This document shows, one piece after another, positions 56,664 through 64,000 of a stretch of 64,000 nt of DNA. Source of the DNA: Alcanivorax sp. S71-1-4 (lineage in GTDB: Bacteria > Pseudomonadota > Gammaproteobacteria > Pseudomonadales > Alcanivoracaceae); assembly GCF_009846755.1 (NCBI RefSeq), contig NZ_AQOR01000016.1, forward strand, positions 1 to 64,000, read 5' to 3'. Each line of letters opens with the position of its first letter. The stretch's first letter is position 1. The notes under the pieces were generated by a model that saw only the letters and a list, made by a program, of their open reading frames with translations, was not told the origin of the DNA and made no database searches. The translations under genes and the position numbers were made by a program.

Positions 56664-57668
56664 TCAGCCGGCTTCCATCACCGCAGGCAGCGGGCGCCCG
56701 CACAGGCGCATCAGGATGGACGCCAGATGTTGCCAGGGGTCACCGCTGGCCATGCCCTTGATGGCCTGGTCGGCGCGGGCGCACAGCGCCTGTGCACTGG
56801 CCAGGCCGCGCGGCCCGAGTTTGCGTGCCAGGGGTTCGAGCTGCCGCAGCCGCTGCGGCGGCATGCGGCCGGGGTCCTGGCCGGCCACCATGGCGCTCAG
56901 GCTGCGCACATCCCGGGCCAGTGCCCAGAGCACCACCGGCGCTTCCACGCCTTCGCTGTGCAGGTTGTCGAGAATGCGCAGCGCGCGCGGCAGGTCGCCG
57001 GCGGTCACGGCATCGCCGAGATCGAACGGGCTGAACCGGCTGGTGTTGCCCACCGCTTGCTGGATATGCAGTGGGGCGATGGTTTCATTCGGGAACAGCA
57101 GGGCGAGCTTGTCGATTTCCTGCGCACAGGCCAGCAGGTTGCCTTCACTGCGTTCCACCAGCAGGGCGATGGCGTCCGGTGTGCTGTTCAGGCCGGCACG
57201 GCGCAGGCGGGCTTCGATCCAGCGGGGCAGTTGCGCGGCATTGATGGGCCACACTTCGGTCAGCGCGCCGTGCTTGTCCAGTGCCTTGACCCACTGGCTG
57301 TTCAGGTCCCGGCGCCGGTCCAGTTTCGAGGCGGTGATCAGCAGCAGCGTGTCCGGCGCAGGATTGTCCAGCAGTTGCTGCAGGATCTCGCTGGCGGCTT
57401 TGTCCGGGCGCTTTTCGCCGAAGCGGATTTCAAGAATGCGTGCCCCGCCAAACAGGCTCAAACTCTGTGCCTCACTGTACAGCGATGGCCAGTCGATGCC
57501 GGTGTCGGTGCTGAACAACTGGCGTTCGAGATAGCCTTTTTCGCGCGCGGCGCGGCGCACGGCATCGGCGCATTCGCCGAGCTGGAACGGTTCGTCACCG
57601 GCAATCAGGTAGGCCGGCAGCAGTTGCTGGGTGAGGTGGCGGCTGAGCTGTTCCGGCTTGATCTGCAT
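56664..57668 (-). CDS. holA: DNA polymerase III delta subunit
   Basis: A 334-residue clamp-loader subunit. The N-terminus QLSRHLTQQLLPAYLIAGDEPFQLGECADAVR, the middle RFGEKRPDKAASEILQQLLDNPAPDTLLLITASKLDRR and the C-terminal NTSRFSPFDLGDAVTAGDLPRALRIL are typical. It starts 1 base after the lptE stop and ends the leuS-lptE-holA operon. Confidence 0.96.
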   Translation of the reverse strand: MQIKPEQLSRHLTQQLLPAYLIAGDEPFQLGECADAVRRAAREKGYLERQLFSTDTGIDWPSLYSEAQSLSLFGGARILEIRFGEKRPDKAASEILQQLLDNPAPDTLLLITASKLDRRRDLNSQWVKALDKHGALTEVWPINAAQLPRWIEARLRRAGLNSTPDAIALLVERSEGNLLACAQEIDKLALLFPNETIAPLHIQQAVGNTSRFSPFDLGDAVTAGDLPRALRILDNLHSEGVEAPVVLWALARDVRSLSAMVAGQDPGRMPPQRLRQLEPLARKLGPRGLASAQALCARADQAIKGMASGDPWQHLASILMRLCGRPLPAVMEAG

Positions 57669-57669
57669 G

Positions 57670-61410
<3,741 letters not shown>

Positions 61411-61413
61411 CGC

Positions 61414-61580
61414 GCAGGGTGGGTAGAGCGAATGCGAAACCCACCGGGACCATGCAGCACACTGCTCGCACAAAACCAGCGAAACTACCTGCCACCCAAG
61501 CCGGGGGATTTCGATGATTTTGCGGGAGTGAATAACGGGCATGGACCCGGTGGGTTTCGCATTCGCTCTACCCACCCTAC
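61414..61580 (-). repeat. Palindromic TIR element, copy 6 (GCGAATGCG end variant, inverted core)
   Basis: A 167 bp copy in the same orientation as copy 2 (complement of GTGCGAGCAGTG at left). Its ends carry the GCGAATGCG variant of copy 1. The leftmost TA has become CA (GCAGGG). It adjoins the truncated gene at 61581-61688. Confidence 0.9.
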
Positions 61581-61688
61581 CAGACCGATCTGGATGGGTG
61601 TGTCTGGGAAGTAGAACACCGTGAACTCCGGCAGCATCACCTCCACAGCCTTTTTCCAGGGCGAATCGTAATCGTCGTGTGCGTCCAT
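61485..61688 (-). pseudogene. Remnant of an Rpn/DUF4351-like gene, truncated at repeat copy 6
   Basis: From ATG 61688 the minus strand reads MDAHDDYDSPWKKAVEVMLPEFTVFYFPDTPIQI. This matches the conserved start (DDYDSPWK..., PEF..FYFP) of a large family of roughly 300-residue proteins related to Rpn-type recombination-promoting nucleases. After about 36 residues the frame enters repeat copy 6 at 61580 and ends in element-encoded sequence, so the remaining 90% is missing. Family recognition is from memory. A non-functional fragment is most likely. Confidence 0.65.
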
Positions 61689-61799
61689 GCACGGCGCCTG
61701 TTGCGTCAGGGGCAGTGTGCGGAATGTGTGCGGCGGGGGTTTCAGGAAAAGTCGGCGGGTGCTGTCAGCGATCCCGCCGTTGTACTGCAGGAGAACGGT

Positions 61800-63311
61800 T
61801 CAGGCTTTGCGACGCACCACTGCGGTGACGCACAGCAGCAACGCTAACCCCCACACCGGCCAGCCGCCCAGCATCATGTAGGGGGTTTGCCCGCTCATGG
61901 GGACAAATTCCCCCAGCAGCACGTCGCGGGTGAACTGCGGCAGGCGCGCAGTGACCTGACCGTGCGGGTCCACGATGGCGGTGATGCCGTTGTTGGTGCT
62001 GCGCAGCAGCCAGCGTCCGGTCTCGACGGCGCGCAGGCGCGCCATCTGGAAATGCTGGTGCGGGCCGGCGGAGGTGCCGAACCAGGCGTCGTTGCTGACG
62101 GTGATCAGCACGTTACTGTTGTTGGCGCGCTCGGCCACCAGTTCCGGGTAGAGGATTTCGTAGCAGATGAAGGGCGAGACCACCATGTACATGGCCAGCA
62201 GGTTGGGCTGGTCAGGATCACCTTTGGTGAAGCTCGACATGGGCAGGTCGAAGAACGGAATCAGCCCGCGCAGCAAGGATTGCAGTGGTACGTACTCGCC
62301 GAACGGCACCAGTTTCTGTTTGTGATAGATCCCGTCGCCGCCGCTGATGACGGCGATGCTGTTGAAATAGTGCATGTCGAAACCGCGTCGTTCGCGGGTC
62401 GGAATGCCGGTGATCAGCGTGCTGTCCCGCCCGGCCAGCAGTTCGCCCTGATCAAGCAGGAATTCAGCGGCATCATCCAGAAATTCGGTCAGGGCGGATT
62501 CCGGCCAGATGACCAGATGGTGCGGCGGAATGCGTGCGGTGAGCTCGGCATATATATCGCGCGTGGCCTCACGCATGCTCAACTGCCAGCGCAGGTCCTG
62601 GGGAATGTTGCCCTGCGGTAGCGCGACGCGGGTGGGCTCGGCGGCCGGTTCGGTGAATTGCAGCGGGTCGGTGACCAGGCCGGTGCCCCAGCCGACCAGG
62701 GCCAGCACGCCGGCGGCGACGGCGGTCTTCTGGCGCAACAGGGCAGCGCCGAGCGCGCTGCCGGTGAGCACGGTGACCAGGGTCAGCAGCCAGATGCCGC
62801 CCAGCGGTGCCAGCCCCATCAGCGCGGTATCGATCATCGGGTAGCCCGCGTACAGCCAGGGGAAGCCGGTCAGCAGCCAGCCGCGCAGGGCATCCAGGAT
62901 CACCCAGGCGCCGGCGAACAGCAGCGGCGAGAGCGCCCGGTGTCTGGCGAGACGGACGGTGAATCCGCTGAGCAGTCCCGGGAACAGGGCCAGGAATGCG
63001 GCAAACAGGCCGGTCATCGGTACCGCCAGCCACAGGGGCGTGGCGCCGTAGTCGTGCATGCTCACATGCACCCAGGAGACGCCGAACCCGAACATGCCCA
63101 GCCCGTAAAGCCAGCCGCGCAACAATGCCTGGCGAGGTGTGGCGTTGTGCAGACATAACCACAGCAGGGCGATGCTGACCGGCATCAGCGGCCAGAACGC
63201 CCAGGGCGCAAACGCCAACGGATAAAGCAGGCCGGCAAGCAGGGCAACGGGCGTGGCAAAACGGTTCAGGCGGGATGTTCCGGTGGTGCGCGCGGCGGGC
63301 TGATCTGTCAC
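61800..63311 (-). CDS. lnt: Apolipoprotein N-acyltransferase
   Basis: A 503-residue inner-membrane enzyme that adds the third acyl chain to lipoproteins. About six N-terminal helices precede the nitrilase-type domain with catalytic Glu (LVIWPESALTEF), Lys (HKQKLVPFGEYVPL) and Cys (SPFICYEILYPEL). The late segments VSNDAWFGTSAGPHQHFQMARLRAVETG and RSTNNGITAIVDPHG are standard. Its position near leuS fits pseudomonad-type synteny. Confidence 0.96.
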   Translation of the reverse strand: MTDQPAARTTGTSRLNRFATPVALLAGLLYPLAFAPWAFWPLMPVSIALLWLCLHNATPRQALLRGWLYGLGMFGFGVSWVHVSMHDYGATPLWLAVPMTGLFAAFLALFPGLLSGFTVRLARHRALSPLLFAGAWVILDALRGWLLTGFPWLYAGYPMIDTALMGLAPLGGIWLLTLVTVLTGSALGAALLRQKTAVAAGVLALVGWGTGLVTDPLQFTEPAAEPTRVALPQGNIPQDLRWQLSMREATRDIYAELTARIPPHHLVIWPESALTEFLDDAAEFLLDQGELLAGRDSTLITGIPTRERRGFDMHYFNSIAVISGGDGIYHKQKLVPFGEYVPLQSLLRGLIPFFDLPMSSFTKGDPDQPNLLAMYMVVSPFICYEILYPELVAERANNSNVLITVSNDAWFGTSAGPHQHFQMARLRAVETGRWLLRSTNNGITAIVDPHGQVTARLPQFTRDVLLGEFVPMSGQTPYMMLGGWPVWGLALLLCVTAVVRRKA

Positions 63312-63374
63312 GGTCGCTCCCTGACGTATGGCGCTGATGCAAAGGGTCTGTCAGCCGTTACACTGACAGGGTTT

Positions 63375-63518
63375 TTGAAAAAGCCTCTTCGCGGTTTTTT
63401 CAAGCCGCCTTTGCGGCGCAGGTCCGCAAAGGCGGGCACGGAAAATCAATCGCTTACCGCGCTTGATTGTGCTGGCTGCTTCATCGAGCTGCCAGCACAG
63501 GCTGTTTTGCAATAGCCT
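63375..63518. repeat. Run of five adjacent inverted repeats upstream of lnt
   Basis: The 311 bp gap 63312-63622 holds a tight series of hairpins: TTGAAAAA/TTTTTCAA (63375-63403); a perfect 12 bp CCGCCTTTGCGG/CCGCAAAGGCGG (63405-63435); AATCAA.CGC/GCG.TTGATT (63444-63468); GTGCTGGC/GCCAGCAC (63469-63498); and AGGCT/AGCCT (63499-63518). No gene is evident in it. It could be a structured RNA, a BIME-like repeat cluster or an element end. Confidence 0.7.
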
Positions 63519-63622
63519 GCCAATGGTTTGATGACGGTGCCGGTGCGAGGCATCGGCGTATCGTTGGCGCCCACAGAGGCAATTATCATCACCCGGGGGC
63601 GCCAACGGCTGGGGGGATCATA

Positions 63623-64000
63623 ATGAAACAGACCTGCAAGTACCATCCGGGTACGCCGGCGCAATGGTATTGCCCGCGCGACGGCATCGCCTTCTGTGAC
63701 GACTGTGTCGGGGGTGAAGGAGACCAGGCCCGCAGCCTGCTCAGCAACAAGCCGCTTGTGCCGTTGATGCCGGCGCTTTCGCACACGCCTTTCTGGATGA
63801 TCCTGCCGTTTTTTCTGCGCTATCCGCTGGCGCCAGCCGCCGCGCTGATGCTGTTGCTGGCGGCGTTGCCGCTGGCGTTGCTCAGTGCGCATCCGGCTGG
63901 TTGGGCGATGGCGGCGTTGCTGTGGCTGGTGCCCTTGCGTTATGCCGTGCAGGCATTGCTGTCGTTGTCGCGGGGCCATTTTTCCGCGCCGCCATTGACG
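63623..64000 (+). CDS. Membrane protein with B-box-like zinc-binding N-terminus (cut by window edge)
   Basis: The first 126 residues of a protein that runs past the window. The N-terminus MKQTCKYHPGTPAQWYCPRDG followed by IAFCDDCV spaces Cys and His like a B-box or similar zinc finger. Two hydrophobic stretches follow (PAAALMLLLAALPLALL, GWAMAALLWLVPLRYAVQALL). GGGGGGATCATA precedes ATG 63623. No function can be assigned. Confidence 0.65.
   Translation, partial: MKQTCKYHPGTPAQWYCPRDGIAFCDDCVGGEGDQARSLLSNKPLVPLMPALSHTPFWMILPFFLRYPLAPAAALMLLLAALPLALLSAHPAGWAMAALLWLVPLRYAVQALLSLSRGHFSAPPLT

Overview
This 64 kb chromosomal window comes from a high-GC gammaproteobacterium. The order lipA-lipB-ybeD-dat-dacA-rlpA-mltB-rodA-mrdA-rlmH-rsfS-nadD-proA, followed by holA-lptE-leuS and lnt, is the pseudomonad/Oceanospirillales arrangement. 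An Alcanivorax-like bacterium is my best guess, from general knowledge rather than a search. I see no prophage, CRISPR array, complete insertion sequence, rRNA or tRNA.

Layout. 1-9 kb: start of dsbD, a DUF2333 protein, an acetyltransferase, ppa, an SLC13-type permease with TrkA-C domains, a DEAD-box helicase with a lysine-rich tail, a HAD phosphatase and a PPi-type phosphofructokinase. 8.7-19.7 kb: an amide/urea nitrogen module. It has a two-component pair whose kinase starts with an NCS1-transporter-like membrane domain, a divergent UrtABCDE-type ABC transporter, formamidase (fmdA) and fmdB. 19.8-25.1 kb: a two-unit lipoprotein gene broken at a G8 tract, mpl, a DUF2214 protein, ubiX and a small hydrolase. 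25.4-33.3 kb: a divergent EAL protein, a porin, the sulfate module oscA-sbp-cysT-cysW-cysA and a serine hydrolase. 33.3-41.7 kb: an ExbB-ExbD-ExbD-TonB operon with a probable Fur box, an NlpE-like lipoprotein, ygiD, a Ca2+/Na+ exchanger, arfB, a heptosyltransferase and small envelope proteins. 41.7-54 kb: the lipoate / cell-wall elongation / ribosome-maturation / NAD / proline cluster, all on the minus strand with many overlapping stops and starts. 54-64 kb: an alpha/beta hydrolase with a PilZ-like C-terminus, a methyltransferase, holA-lptE-leuS, a YdcF-like protein, a gene remnant, lnt and the start of a zinc-finger-like membrane protein.

The main non-genic signal is a family of six 167-237 bp palindromic elements at 2324, 7093, 25149, 31921, 55538 and 61414. 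Each has about 42 bp terminal inverted repeats beginning TAGGGTGGGTAGAG, and an inner inverted repeat. Two end variants exist, and the two ends of any one copy always carry the same variant. At three copies the terminal TAG is the in-frame stop codon of the neighbouring gene. This fits non-autonomous, MITE-like elements that use TA targets and may have settled in stop codons.

Other points to look at are the transporter-kinase fusion, the PilZ-like hydrolase, the divergent EAL domain, the G8 tract, GGAATAA/TTATTCC motifs shared by two possible sulfur loci, and a run of five hairpins upstream of lnt.
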